A DNA stretch of 64,000 nt, from NCBI GenBank assembly GCA_021432635.1, contig MU270020.1, positions 823,202 to 887,201 of the forward strand. The letters run 5' to 3'. Shown here one piece after another: positions 11,299 through 23,100 of the stretch. The notes beneath the pieces were generated by a model that did not search any database, was not told the DNA's origin, and was given only the letters and a program-made list of their open reading frames with translations. The stretch is from Thozetella sp. PMI_491 (lineage: Eukaryota > Ascomycota > Sordariomycetes > Chaetosphaeriales > Chaetosphaeriaceae). Made by a program: the position numbers and the translations under genes. How positions within the stretch are numbered: position 1 is the stretch's first letter; each line of letters begins with the position of its first letter.

Positions 11299-11767
11299 TA
11301 CAGATATCAAACTCGACATCTCTCAGAGTATTACCGTAAAAGCTTTCTAGAAGCATTTACACAGCACCGGTATCAACGACAAGCTACGAACCTAGACCTT
11401 CGTAGACAAATACAGAGGGAAGTTTGATGTCGGGAAGCCTCTGCCTCACAAATTGCATGGTTGTAATCTCACATCTCACGGTATAATCCTTATCTTCTTC
11501 ATTGGTAGTGGGGGGCGTGTTGGCTATCTACCTAGTAAATAGGCCAGTCAAAAACTACAGTTCATTCCACAGGATTTCACATGTGCCTGCAGATCTGTAC
11601 TTAAAGCAAGACTAGCTAGTTCCTTGGCGCAATCCTCCACGGCGGTTGGCGTGCCTGTCCGTACCCAGGCCCTTACGCGGTGATATGTCGAGTTGACTCA
11701 TTGGGCTGACACAGAACAAAATCCCGATAGCGCAGGCCGAAGGTACATTCGACGGTCAGTGTCAATG
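11299..11767. other. Intergenic
   Basis: Downstream of the glycosyltransferase 3' end and next to the MITE. No gene or repeat is recognised. Confidence 0.4.
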
Positions 11768-13300
11768 TTAAAAGCCAGGTGTGGTGACGACGGTTCGCTC
11801 AGAACTACGCCGACCCCTGCCCACGTCGTTTGCTACCGATTTCTCACTCATCGCGCCTTTTGGTCTGTCGCCGGCTGTAGTCTTTGGGATAGTGTTAGAC
11901 AGGGCGGCGAGTTCCATCACCGTGGCCCCCACTCGTCCCAGCGGGCCTAGGGGATCCAGTTTATCGCTCTCCTGCTTGAGTTCTCTTGCTCTCTGCTTGT
12001 AGCTGCTGTCGCTAAGAATTAGGTCGATGCTCTTGCCGAGTTTTGCAATGCTCGGAGTCTCGGTGCGTAGGTTAATGGCATTGCCCGCCCTCTCTCCACG
12101 CATGGCAACCTCCTTCTTGTCCTCTGTGACTCCAGCAGCGATCATAGGCACTCCCTGACCCACAGCGTAGTTGAACCCGCCCCATCCAGCGTTGCAAATG
12201 ATGAAATCGCAGAGGGGAAAGATAGCGTCGTACGGCATGTAGTCGACTACAAAGACGTTGGCTGGTGGCTCCAGAGTGGGTGGAAGCATCGCGCCCTTAA
12301 TCCCCAGGATAGCGACAAGAAGCACGTCTCTACGAGCTCCCATGGCCCCGATCGCGGGTATGATGAGATTTTTGTACTCGATAGCGATGGTGCCTTGGCA
12401 AACGACGGCTAGCTTCTTCTTCTCTGGGTCGCCCTCGGGGAGCCGTCTATTGTCCGCAATCAACGTCCACCAAGGGGGGAACTGGTAGTCCGGGCAGACT
12501 TCTTTGCTCGGCCAACACCCGATAAATCTGATATTGTCCGGGAGGTCGCTTCGGGGGTACTCGAGGCTAGGCACCGTCGGAGTGAGCGTGACATCGTAGT
12601 TCTTCATCATGGCATCGAGAATCCACTCGTCCAACTTCCTCGTCGCACCCAAGGATCGATAAACCTTATTTGTCTTGCGATTTGCCACCTGATAGATGGG
12701 CTCGGCGAGTATTCGGTAAATCTGATTCATCAGCCGTCCAAATTTGCTCTGACTTGGAGCCCAACCGAGGCCAAAAGGTGCTGTGTCAATGCTGGTGATC
12801 CATATTGGGAACACGTGGATATTGATCACCTTGGGGAGCGTCGTGAAACCATGCGGCAGTGGGGCGCCAAAGTAGAAGGGCAGAAATCCTGTGCACATTG
12901 GCTCGGTGATCACAACGATCTCTCGGTTGGGGCGAAGTTCGCGGACAGACTCGAGGAGGATTCGAAGGCGGTAGTGCCGCTCCCGGATGCCGTAAACCCA
13001 GGACGTCAATAGATGCCTGTACAATCGCATCCAGCCGGCGGGAGTTCTCGCAATCGCGTCTCGTACGGCGTCGGGCATAACGCGTGGGTTGTTGTACCAG
13101 TTCGCACCGAGATCCTCGATTCGCTTCCTGAAGGCCGGGCCAGCCAAGAAATGGACCTCGAAGCCATGGAGCACGAGGTGCTGCGTGACTTGGATTAATG
13201 GTTCTGTGTGACCAACACAAGGCAATGCTGTGACAATCACGACTGGCTTTTCCGCCCCACCATAGCTAGACGCATCCGAGGGAGTCGAGTTGCCCTTCAT
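11768..13300 (-). CDS. UDP-glycosyltransferase, UGT/MGT type (GT1)
   Basis: A single open exon of 510 residues. GT1 enzymes move a sugar from a UDP-sugar to a small lipophilic acceptor. The N-terminal Rossmann start reads VIVTALPCVGHTEPLIQVTQHL, the family's G-H--P acceptor-side strand. The C-terminal half has VFVVDYMPYDAIFPLCDFII, then CNAGWGGFNYAVGQGVPMIA, which aligns with the donor-binding HCGW/HGG-GT---A---GVP box, although the usual His is replaced by Asn. No signal peptide or C-terminal membrane helix is seen, unlike animal UGTs, so it is probably cytosolic. The family in fungi includes glycolipid and toxin-detoxifying enzymes; the acceptor cannot be inferred. It has no clustered biosynthetic partner. 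Confidence 0.82.
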   Translation of the reverse strand: MKGNSTPSDASSYGGAEKPVVIVTALPCVGHTEPLIQVTQHLVLHGFEVHFLAGPAFRKRIEDLGANWYNNPRVMPDAVRDAIARTPAGWMRLYRHLLTSWVYGIRERHYRLRILLESVRELRPNREIVVITEPMCTGFLPFYFGAPLPHGFTTLPKVINIHVFPIWITSIDTAPFGLGWAPSQSKFGRLMNQIYRILAEPIYQVANRKTNKVYRSLGATRKLDEWILDAMMKNYDVTLTPTVPSLEYPRSDLPDNIRFIGCWPSKEVCPDYQFPPWWTLIADNRRLPEGDPEKKKLAVVCQGTIAIEYKNLIIPAIGAMGARRDVLLVAILGIKGAMLPPTLEPPANVFVVDYMPYDAIFPLCDFIICNAGWGGFNYAVGQGVPMIAAGVTEDKKEVAMRGERAGNAINLRTETPSIAKLGKSIDLILSDSSYKQRARELKQESDKLDPLGPLGRVGATVMELAALSNTIPKTTAGDRPKGAMSEKSVANDVGRGRRSSERTVVTTPGF

Positions 13301-14166
13301 TGCAGCTGACGTAGTGCAAGAGACGAGATTCCCCTGAAGGCTCCGGCAATGTATTTAGAGGAATATATTTGCCCAATTTCGAGTTTTATTGTGCGATAAG
13401 ACATCTGGTTCTGTCCTAAATAGCGTTCACAGCTCGGAAGCTCGGTTCAGCGTGGGTCTTGCATGGTTACACGCTCGGCTTGTACCTTGGAACGGGGGAC
13501 TCTATGCGCGGCTCGGGCTAACAGTTCCCCAGACATAAATCGGTTGTTGACGTTTACCATGTGGAAAAATTGGCTGTGAGTCGGGCCAAAGAGGCCTAAG
13601 GTGCTATAGGTATTTTCAGCTCTTTAAACTACCTTAATAAAGTGACTGGCTAATGAGAGTTCTGATTTCAGAGTTTTCCACGCCAGCTTCATGCCTATCT
13701 TTGGTTTGGCTCTAAGGTCTATAGGATGTGCTTAGATTAAGAACATGTGACATTGTACTCCCAGTCTTGAATATCACCCAATCTCCTCTTGAGTAGTGTG
13801 ACAGTGGCTCACATGGTACGAACAGGGTGCCTCGTCAAGAACTCGCAAGTCGCTTTTGAAGTAGCGTAGCCAACACGATCACATCACCACGTCGTGAATG
13901 TGTGCTGTTCTCCAAAATTTAAATATATAAAGGAGTATCCTCTTCTTTTTTCGCAGCCCTTGTTTGTCTCCAGGCCATTCCAACATCTCAACATCAACAG
14001 CAAAGCGGCTGATTCCTACGATTCTTACCTGGAGCCTAGGAACGCCGATACGGACCAGCAGAAGGCAAGAAAGTCTGCGCTTGTGGCCAGATACGGCTAA
14101 TCATTTATCTTGGATTTTATTCAAATCGGCTACTCCTTCCCGAACATCCCAACAACTTCGCCAAGC
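13301..14166. other. Intergenic with likely promoter of small downstream gene
   Basis: No gene is recognised. TATATAAA at 13924-13931, a pyrimidine tract and a leader rich in CAACATC (13979-14000) look like the start of a well expressed fungal transcript. Confidence 0.45.
13924..13931 (+). promoter_or_regulatory. TATA box of small CC/GC-motif gene
   Basis: TATATAAA is followed by a CT-rich tract and a CAACATCAACA-type leader, a common arrangement in strongly expressed fungal genes. Confidence 0.4.
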
Positions 14167-14388
14167 ATGCCCGAGTCTTCCAAGCAAAAGGTCATCAAAG
14201 ACCAGCCCAAGAGCCGCAAGCCCATGGACGCAGAGAAGGGAAAGAAAAAGGGAAAGAAGGAGAAAAAGTCTGGTAAGAATCCAGACAACCTCGAGCTAAG
14301 GGGCGGTCAAAGCCGCGACTCGGAGCAGGGCTGCTGCGCAAGGGGCTGTGAGTCCTGCGTTGGCATGTTCATCTACAAAGATGGATGA
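14167..14388 (+). CDS. Small Lys-rich protein with CC-x2-GC-x2-CV motif
   Basis: A 73-residue frame starting MPESSKQK. The N-terminal two thirds are very basic (KGKKKGKKEKKSGKN) and the end reads QGCCARGCESCVGMFIYKDG. The spacing CC-x2-GC-x2-CV-x4-Y-x-D matches the Cys motif of the oxidoreductase-like N-terminal domain (OXLD1 family), but the Pro-rich lead-in of that family is absent and the frame ends at once, so this may be coincidence or a short relative. A TATA box and leader-like sequence lie upstream. The earlier in-frame codon at 14110 would add 19 residues. No neighbour helps; function unknown. Confidence 0.38.
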   Translation: MPESSKQKVIKDQPKSRKPMDAEKGKKKGKKEKKSGKNPDNLELRGGQSRDSEQGCCARGCESCVGMFIYKDG

Positions 14389-16961
14389 GAGACATGCGGA
14401 AAGCCTGGCGGGCTAACGAGCTGATCTCAACGATCTTGAACTTGGTCTGCCTGCAGCAAATTTCTTCACCGCGCTCGAGTCTGCAGCGCATCATCTTGGA
14501 CTCTTCGGCATGTGTTTATGCTCATTTAGCCTTTAGCTATTACAAATTCACTCTGGTCTCCTCTCTTTAACTCTGTACCGCTTATCAACCCCGGGAGTGT
14601 TTGTTTGGCGCTAGGCTGGCTTTGGATTGGGTGGTATTGACCCATGGGCTAGTGTGGCAGGGGCTTTGGTTACCTATAACTGCCTATTGAATAAGGTAAG
14701 TACCTAACTACGTGGGCAAACATTGGCCCGTGCTAGACTTTCTCGGGAATCCTAGTTGGCTCCCGCCCGGCAGTGCACTGCGTGCCGTGTCTCCTGAGTG
14801 TTTGCCTAGCTACTGTCCATTTGCGTTTCAAATACGGAGGTACTATCAATACGAAATACTACCCTAACCGCAACTTCAGGTACCGATGTGCGCGAGAGCG
14901 TAGACTAATTAAAGAGAAAATCCCATTGTAGCTACGTAGCAGAGGAGGCCACGAGCCTATTCCACGAGCAGAACAGCGCTCTGCACTTCTCTAGCGCATC
15001 TGTTGTAAATCCTTTTCTTCAATCTGCAAACCATTTAGCTCTCCTTGGTCTAGGCAGTATCCCTGCTGCGAGGGAGCATGCCACAGTGCAAAGTCAAATG
15101 TCCAAACGTTGAACAGTTACGTGAGCCAAGATGCACTGGCATAGGAGCAGGAAATGCCCAGTAAAACACCCAGAAGTAGAGAGGGGGTTATAGCGCACTT
15201 GTATAGCTCGCTAGGGAGAGAAGGAACCTTTTGGAGAGTAGCCGTGCTCCGATGCTCCAGCATAGGTCCGCTAGATCCAGCCGGAGTCTCCGCGTGGGTC
15301 GCTCAGCCCTAAGGCGTGCACTCATCTATGCGACACCAAACAACGGCAGCTCTCACAATACAGTGGCGAAATCCCTCCCTGATTGGTCCTAGGTCTTTTC
15401 TATTAGTCTCGTCAGGCGCGCTAGTAAATACCACCGCCCTGCTTCTTGGTACCTTGCCAGCTGTGTGGCTCGATTTTCTCTACCACCAAACAAGGGAATT
15501 TATAGTCTCGATTCTATATATAGATACCTGTTGGGTGTGAGGATGGACAACATAACCAGAATGGGAGGTATCCTGGTTGATATTTCCAGGCCGTTCTAGT
15601 AGGCGCTCTTAGACACGAAACATTGGCAGAGCCATGGTTTCTACAGATTTCCCTACACGCTCGTACAACAATGCTAAGCCAAATCGCATCCTTCCCGCGT
15701 ACTAGGTAAACAAATCTCAAACGCCAAGTTGAGGCACGAGGCCGTGAGTCGGGGTAAATATTATTCTCTAGGACTTGCCGAGGACGTCCTATTTCAAACC
15801 CGATGCCTACATGGCGACTTGGAGGAGAACCGGGTTCCATTTCGCCACGTAGTCATCACTAGGTACTTTATATTTCGCATAAACTACTTAGCCTCACACA
15901 TATTGCTACGAAGGTGCGGAAAACACGTGCGCTGTGGCTGTAGACCGGACTACAGGCTCAGGTTGTGGAACGTCCGCAGCACCGAGTCAATGATAATTGG
16001 CCCAGCCTTTTCTTACACTCTTTGGATTCGCTAGACCTCTTCAGGGATCGTGGGGAAGGTGGGGAGCGCTACTCGACGACCCATTGTCCCGCCAATGCCT
16101 CATGGTGGCTTGGGCGGTCCGCAGCTTCGGTACTAGATCAGGGAACTAACCCTACCCAAGCACCCGGGTCAAGGCGCTGGCTTTCTGCCCACTTGCTCCT
16201 GAGGCCGCCAACGTGCATCATTAGTGCTCCTCTGTCCATCATCGGTGCTCCTTTATCGTCCAAGGCCTGGACCTGGCACTTCTTGCGAGTCACGATGGGA
16301 TGCAGATATTTATCAACGAGAATGGGTTGGGGTGGCATGCAAGGGACAGAGTTGAAGAGAGCCCGGTTCCCCTCGTCTCAGACTGTAATATTACCACTTT
16401 AAAATCGCCACGGCTATTGAGTAGCCGCATTACGGATCAGACATACCGGTATGCCGCGCTGATCGTCTATCCTCCACCAATTTCCTAAAGTTTTTCTTTT
16501 CCCACCAGAACCCCCAGAAGTCGGCATGAGTCGCTCCTCCAATGCCAAACCATTCAAACCATCGCTTGCCCTTCGCTAGTAGGTGGCATGGGTGTGAAAC
16601 CCAGCTGCACTTCAAGAAAACTCTAAATCGCTGAAGTGCGAGTCAGTTAGCGCTATGCGACGGTTGTGCACACAGGATGGCGTCCGTCCCGTTCTTGAGA
16701 CAGCCCCACATAATCAGCTTCTTTAGTCTTTTCACTCTCCTCTTTCGGAAAGGGACGATGCCGCCAAGGACATCATGGTATCATGGTGTCAACGGGAAGC
16801 AATATAACACAGTTTGCCGAGCTCGCCGATATACCCTGGCCCCGGTAAGAACCTCCAGTACTTGGTAGACAGAAGTATATACTCGAGCACTGCCGCAAGC
16901 CACCATGTTCCCACCCTCCCGGAAGCCTTCTTCTCTTTCCTAGTCACTACCATTTCCAGTT
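14389..16961. other. Gene-poor stretch
   Basis: About 2.6 kb with only short, overlapping, low-quality frames. No conserved protein, tRNA or repeat was recognised. TATATA at 16876-16881 belongs to the gene starting at 16962. Confidence 0.4.
16876..16881 (+). promoter_or_regulatory. TATA box of Cys-rich membrane protein gene
   Basis: TATATA 81 bp before the ATG at 16962. Confidence 0.35.
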
Positions 16962-18199
16962 ATGTATTCGTTAGTTCTTTCTCTACTCCTGGCAGGTCCG
17001 GCAGTTGCTGGTAGCCTTTGCTACTTCCCGGGGGGGATTCAGAGTCCAGATGTGCCATGTGACCCTACGGCGGCGGTCAGCATGTGTTGTGGAAGTGTCG
17101 CTGCTTGCCTCTCCAGTGGGCTTTGCAAGGACGAGAGCACGACAAATTCGACGGGCGTGTCATATGCCAGAGGAACCTGCACCGATCCGCAATGGAGCTC
17201 CCCGATATGCCCTCAACACTGCCAGCTGAGTAGGCCTACCCAGACTGCCAAGGGACCCGTCCATGACGCTGTAGGTTGCTGACCTTTTTTGTTGAAGACC
17301 AAGATACTTCCAGGAATAGCTCTGCTTACGACTTTCGGTTAAACGGTGTGCAAGTTTGGGAATGCAACGCCCAGGGCTTCGGCACTCCGGCAGATTACTG
17401 CTGCGAATCCGCTGCTGAGAAGACGCGCTGCTGTGCCACGGCTACGGCGCTATTCTCTCTCCCATCGGCCTCCCAGGGCAACGCTCTTCCGATACAGACG
17501 GTCACATCTGAGGAAACCACAGCAAAGGCGGCTTCGACGAGCTTAGCTACATCTCCCCGCTCCACCGCCTCTAAATCCGGGACTACTAGCGCGGCCACGG
17601 GTGCAACGACAGCGGCTCCGACGACGACGAAAGGGACAGTGGGGGCGGATAGTGCGCCAGGCGTCACGGCACCTTCTCCTACATCACAGACCAAAGCCGT
17701 GGCTTCCACTAAGGCATCTGCCGGGGAGTCGAACTTGCCTGTACCTGAGACATCAACCTCAGACGACCCAAGTGAGTCAACAGGCGCGGGTTCCAATGGC
17801 GCCTCTACTGGGTTCAGCACCGCTGCTGTGGTGGGCATTGGAATCGGCGCCTCGGTCGCCAGTGCCATCGTGGTTGTCAGCTTTGTCATGTTCCTACTCA
17901 GGAGGAGAGCCAGGGTGGACTCGGACAATATGTCCTACTACGGCGGCCCGCCGGGACCAGTGCAGGCAGGCATCATTCCGAACCGGTTTGCGCCAGACCG
18001 AGACGTCTGGTATGACGGGCAGACCCGGCCGAGGACCAGCGGGCTTCCGTCACTCGATATGGCGGAGATCGATAGCATCCGAGGTGTGCACATGAACAGG
18101 AAAGGGTCACCTGTGGTTTCAGAGCTGGAATCTCAACGTCCGTCACCCACAGCGGTAAAGGGTGGTCGGAAGTCGCGACTCTTTGAGCTTCCATCATGA
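16962..18199 (+). CDS. Single-pass membrane protein with Cys-rich ectodomain, Ser/Thr-rich stalk
   Basis: Exons 16962-17224 and 17314-18199 give 382 residues. A signal peptide (1-16, ..LLLAGPAVAG) precedes a Cys-rich head: CYFPGG, MCCG---ACLSSGLC, CTDPQWSSPICPQHC, then after the intron VWEC and YCCES---KTRCC. A Ser/Thr/Ala-rich, probably O-glycosylated stalk follows, then one helix (VVGIGIGASVASAIVVVSFVMFLL), a stop-transfer RRRAR and a polar cytoplasmic tail. This layout is common among fungal cell-surface proteins of unknown role and recalls wall-stress sensors. The intron needed to join the two halves uses a GC donor (CA|GCTGAG at 17225) with a good branch site (gctgacc) and ttccag acceptor; no GT donor gives the right phase. 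Confidence 0.78.
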
Positions 18200-19391
18200 G
18201 GCCATGGAAGGGGAGCATGAACCTGGAGATGAGATATCGGCGTTGCGGCTCTGGAGAATTATACCTTATCATTTGACCACAAAAGAGCATTATCTTTCTT
18301 AATTTGAACAAGTTATACTATGAATCGGTTGCTGTTCTCATGTGCTTTGTGCTTATTTAGCGGGCGGGTGTGAGAGGGGACGATGGCATAGGCACAATGC
18401 TCCCAAGACCAGGACAAGGCCGTCGATCACTGAGATCACGAAGACCAGAAAGGGTCCGCCTCCCAGCATTAACACCTCCAATGCCCCAGTTGTCTCACAA
18501 CGTCCTAAACCAATGGCGCTAGCACAATGCATGCCGATGTCAGAGAGTGTCTGGGCCCATGCGAGTCAGTCACCAGCCGCTGTCACCCAGCCGTGCCATG
18601 GGGGACCCTGCTGCATCGCTATGCGGCTCAAGCATTTCAACTACACGCATGGAACTCCCTCTCCACGTAGCGATTAATGGTAGATCTTTACGTGGTTCCA
18701 GGTCATGGGTTCCAATTGGGTTCAGACTAGGCGTCTTTTCAGCTATGAGCCTCAGATCCGGCTCTCCCCGACAGCGAAAGCGGCTTGGATATAGGGCATG
18801 CTCCGCTTTACGCTGGGGAGACCCGGCCATTCCCCCAATCTACCACGCCAGTGTCTTACAGAGGCGCCTTTCAAGACCCAGGGACGCTTAGATGCCCATG
18901 CGCAGCCACAGAAGTTCAAGCGTGTGACAGCGGCCCGGGCAAGAGGAGGCTGTGGCAAAAGGCAATTGTCTCTTACTTTAACATTAAAAACTGTTTACTT
19001 TAAGAGAAGAAAAGGAACTACGGCAAAGTGGTCGCGAAATCCGGGGAAAACCCCACATTTAGACTTTTCCCGTGGCTGTTAACCCTATCCCCGTTCTATC
19101 AGGCGAGGGTACGAAGACCCTGACACATCGTCTCTACCCATGCAGTACCTAGAAGAAAAAGCAGGGGGCAGGCAGTCCAGCTCAAGTCTCTGCAGAGAGG
19201 AATGTGCTTCTTGATGATGGCAGTACCGGGGTTGTTAAGAAGATCGCAATAGGCAGCGAAGTAATATTGGTAACGAAGAAAGAAGACGCGTCCATGGGGC
19301 AAAATCCCTCCTTGCTGCTCGCCAAGAACGATCTAATAATTAATCAATCGGCAAGCCGGCAAAAAATCGCGCCAACGCTATGCGTGTGAAC
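18200..19391. other. Intergenic
   Basis: Shared downstream region between convergent genes. Only short frames without recognisable homology. Confidence 0.4.
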
Positions 19392-20129
19392 TCAATCATT
19401 AAAGGACGGTAGGAACATTGCAGCCCGCAGCGGAGAGTCGATCAAGCAGTGCCAGCTCGGCGGCAGCTTTTTGGGGGATGAGCGTCTGGTCAGCACGCAG
19501 TATTCATGGGACAAGAAGGTGTGAGGTTGACCCAATCGGGTATTATCAAACCTACAGGGGTTTTCAAAAGCAACATCCTGGTTGAATACATGAACTTGGC
19601 GTGTGCCAGTCTGGTCGACAAGGATTACTTGACCCTGGGTGTCAATGACCTGGATGTCCACACGCAGCGTGAAGGATCCTGCCACAGTGATGTAAATGTC
19701 TCCAAAGAGGAAGTAGAGCGCAGAGCCGGTCCCGGAAGCGCTGGATCCCGCCGCGGCAAGGTCGCCATCAGGGAGCTCACAGGCTGATACCACGACCGAG
19801 CCCTGCAGCAGCTGCGGATGGGGTGTGCCACTCGCATCCACCAGTACGATCTGGGCGAAGACATCGGTGATGCTCTCCGGGTCGATGTGGGCGCCGGCTA
19901 GGCTGGCGCATGCCACCACGGGGGGGTACAGGTAAGTCTGTGAGGGTGTCTGAGTCGGTGGCTGGACAACGATGGACGCCATGCTGGCCTGTCCCGCCCT
20001 GCGGCTCCGGTTGGACTCTGGCGTGTGGGAGGCTTCTCTGAACGATGCTCTAGGCTGTCTATCTTCACGATAGTGGTACCCCGTGGTGGCAAAAAACGAC
20101 GGGCTGGTGGAGAGCGAAGCATTGATCAT
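19392..20129 (-). CDS. Velvet-domain protein (divergent velvet factor)
   Basis: Velvet proteins are fungal DNA-binding regulators linking development and secondary metabolism. The frame shows the fold's order: SIVVQPPTQTPSQTYLYPPV, FAQIVLVDASGTPHP---LQGSVVVSA, a short loop, then ALYFLFGDIYITVAGSFTLR and the last strand VHVFNQD. This is the LVVQPP--LYPPVV subtype, lacking the RxCG-xKDRRPIDPPP box of VeA, VelB and VosA. Two starts are possible: 20129 (MINASL) or 19982 (MASIVV); a TATA-like tatatata at about 20162-20169 favours 19982. The 3' end is uncertain. Unspliced, it stops at 19392 (245 residues from 20129). A GTAGGT donor near 19545 and the gctgaccag acceptor would remove about 70 bp, and one resulting frame ends AAAELALLDRLSAAG with a stop at 19399, which looks more like a protein tail, but its phase does not fit that donor. 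Confidence 0.75.
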   Translation of the reverse strand: MINASLSTSPSFFATTGYHYREDRQPRASFREASHTPESNRSRRAGQASMASIVVQPPTQTPSQTYLYPPVVACASLAGAHIDPESITDVFAQIVLVDASGTPHPQLLQGSVVVSACELPDGDLAAAGSSASGTGSALYFLFGDIYITVAGSFTLRVDIQVIDTQGQVILVDQTGTRQVHVFNQDVAFENPCRFDNTRLGQPHTFLSHEYCVLTRRSSPKKLPPSWHCLIDSPLRAAMFLPSFND

Positions 20130-23100
20130 GGTGGTGTTTCGTGGGTAGACTCGAAGATGGGTATATATAGGAAGCGAGAAAGCAGTAGAGACCGGGATGG
20201 TGAGGTAGAGAAAGAGAACAGACTGCACTTTGTGGTTCTGCTGAATCACGACCCTCTGTCGCGATGGAGGGGAGCAACTGAAGTGATGGTGAACTTTATA
20301 CCTCGCTGACGTCGAGGAAGGAAGTGAACGGGATAAGTCCAAGAGGGGAGACAAGGAAGGCGATGGTGCAGCCTCAAAACTTCTCATACCGTGTATATCA
20401 TACCGCCATGCTGAATTTGCCCTGGTTGCGCCCGCACCGTGGGGAGACTGCGGCCTCGGAGGGACGGTATTAGAGAATGAGAAGCAAAGCCCAAATGGGC
20501 GGCACAGAGCTGCAGCCAAAGTCCCAGTGGCGTGGGTACGAGCGCCGGGCCACCTCGCCAATCGAAGAAGCAAGCCTGAAGAAGCTTCTCCAGCGAATTG
20601 TGTGCCTAGGCCTTGTCCTCCTCCCTGGTCCAGAAGGCCCGATGCAGAAAGGTGCAGCGAGATGCGGCAGATCGATGATGGGTGCTGGCCGGATCTTGCA
20701 GGCTGGCTAGAAAACTCCGAGAGGATTGCCATATGCTGTGTACATTCCACAAGGTCGCAGGCGCGCGTGAGTAGCACGCGATGACGCTGGGGTACTTTAT
20801 TCGGCTACAGACTAGGCGAGGGTAGACGGGGAAATACCTGTGAGGGCCGAATTCTTTCCGAGACCAGCTCATCAATGCTGACTACGAACCCCGGGCCTCT
20901 CGTCCCCTCGCGGCGACCAGCGGTCTGTCATTTTGAGAGGTGACAGCCCTCAATGACAGCAGGCGCACGCCCGTATGACGCCCGTGATCTCAGGAGAGGG
21001 GGAGGTGGAAGACAGAGAGAGACAGGAGGGAACGCCGGGAGCTAAGAACGGTGCGCCGCGCGGTCACTGTGAGCAGCCGACTTGGTCATCTATCACTAAC
21101 GTTCGCTGCAATCCTGACCCGCGATGGACGCAGGCGTAGGGGCCTTGGGCAGCGTGACGGTCATACAAGGCTTTTACAGGCTCCCAATATACATGGCGGA
21201 ACGCCTTCCACGCCCCAGTGTACCCAAGTGGTGATCTGCTATCGGTTCTGCAGCCCCTCGCCGATGAGCCGTTGTGCGTGGAGGGGTGCGTGGAGGGGGT
21301 GGCCGGTAGCCGTGAGGTACCAGCATCGGGAAAGGGCAAAAAAATAAAGGCAACGGAAACATAAAAAGCAAGTACTGTCAGCCATGATTACGGGGTGGAC
21401 CAATTCTCCCTGTGGCGGCCATGGATATTCACTTTCACCTCCTCGATTGTCGCAAAGTTCCGAGGTCATCGCGATCGAGGGTCTACCAGCCAATGAGACA
21501 GCGGGGCGTCCAGCACCGCACCCCCCTAGACGCGCCATAGAGCCCTCCACCACTTCAGCCACTTTGGGGGGACCATATTGAATAGTAATCCGGGGACCCA
21601 GCCGGGTACTCGCACAGGGTACCGATTGAGACCAGTTGTCTCCCGTGCGGCCCCGGGCCCTCGCCAGCTTCCGGGGATCAACCAACTTAGCGGCGGCAGC
21701 CAATCCATAGATTAGCTCCTTGGCGGCCGGGCTCGCTTGTACGTTAGACATGGGACTCGTCCGTGTTGCACCTTACGAACACCACCATACTGCCGCAGCC
21801 CCTCGATCCTGGTCGCAATCGTCACTACAGAGACAATACAACGCATGTTTTGTCTAGACCCTCCCTCGGGGACCAGAATCTGTCTCACGCACGCGAGAGC
21901 CTACCGTTTTTTCCTTTTTCAGTCAGCCATCCCCAGAGACCAGAGGGTGATAGCCACCCCACTGACTTGCGGTCAGCCTCACCTTCGCCAGCCGCACAGG
22001 GATGAATGCCATCACATTGCTTCTCTGAACCCAGACTATCGGCCACAAGACGACCCGGTTCTCACGGCTCGCTTGTGACCCGAGGAATTTCGGAGCCGGG
22101 GTTGCCCCACCCTGCTGCCACGCCTAAGTCCAATCGCCCGGGACCAGCCATGCCGGCGGCGATCACTGCACGCGTAGGTCTGCACAGCACATCACCTTCC
22201 CCCTTGCCATGCGACTGCCACGGGCAGGCAACCCCCACATCCTCCCAGCACTCCATAGGACATGACAAGTGTAACAGCTCTGTCCCGCTTCAGTTGGCCC
22301 CCTCGCCACCCCGAATTCTGTCGGTCGTCTAGCGTGAACACGGCTTGCAACTCTGCAAGTAAACAATAGCGGCGCAAAGCTGCCGGCGCGGCGATCAGCC
22401 TTGGCCGAGACGTAACTTCACCCAGCCCTCGAGGCCGAGTACCGGAGCTAATGTCGTACACGACACGTCAGAGCAGCCACCTTGATGCCGCCGTAGCGGC
22501 CTGCTCACTAGGCCACTGGCTAGAGGCGGCCGACATCTGCAGATTCAAAGGCCCTTTGCCTCCTGAACGAATTTCTCCGATCCCCGCCGGCAGCGGATGG
22601 GCACAGCCATCGTAAAACACTCGGTTATCTTCCCACTCTCAGCCGCGTCCGCGGGGAGACAGATCAACCGCCCTAGTTCATCTGCGGTTCTTGCCGGTCG
22701 ACAACCTTAAACTGTTCCGGTTCACCTGCAAGCCCCGCCGGGTCTATAAAATAGCGTCCAGGGTGGGGCGCACCAGACTCTGTTGGCTCAGACAGCACAG
22801 CCGCAGGCACGTTCACCCCCTACGTAAGCATCCTATTCGCTCTTTCGCGAATCCTCGGGACCTCAGGCCCCCTTATATGCGGCCTAAAGCGGGAGAGCGG
22901 CACCAATGGGGACAGGAGGAGGTTTGAACGGCAGCGGGAGGGCTTACCGGGATTCCCATCCGGTCGTGGCCGCATACCTAATAGCATGCCGGATGACGAG
23001 AAGATGATATCCCCTGGCTGCCGGAGCCGCTGCATGGCTACAATAGGCGGCCGCAGGCGCTTTGATGCCCAACGCGGTAAATTTTACTATACCGCTCTTG

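Noticed and set aside
21239-21751. 170-residue minus frame as a gene
   Set aside because: Starts plausibly (MSNVQASPAAKEL) but matches no family and becomes low-complexity; left as unsupported.
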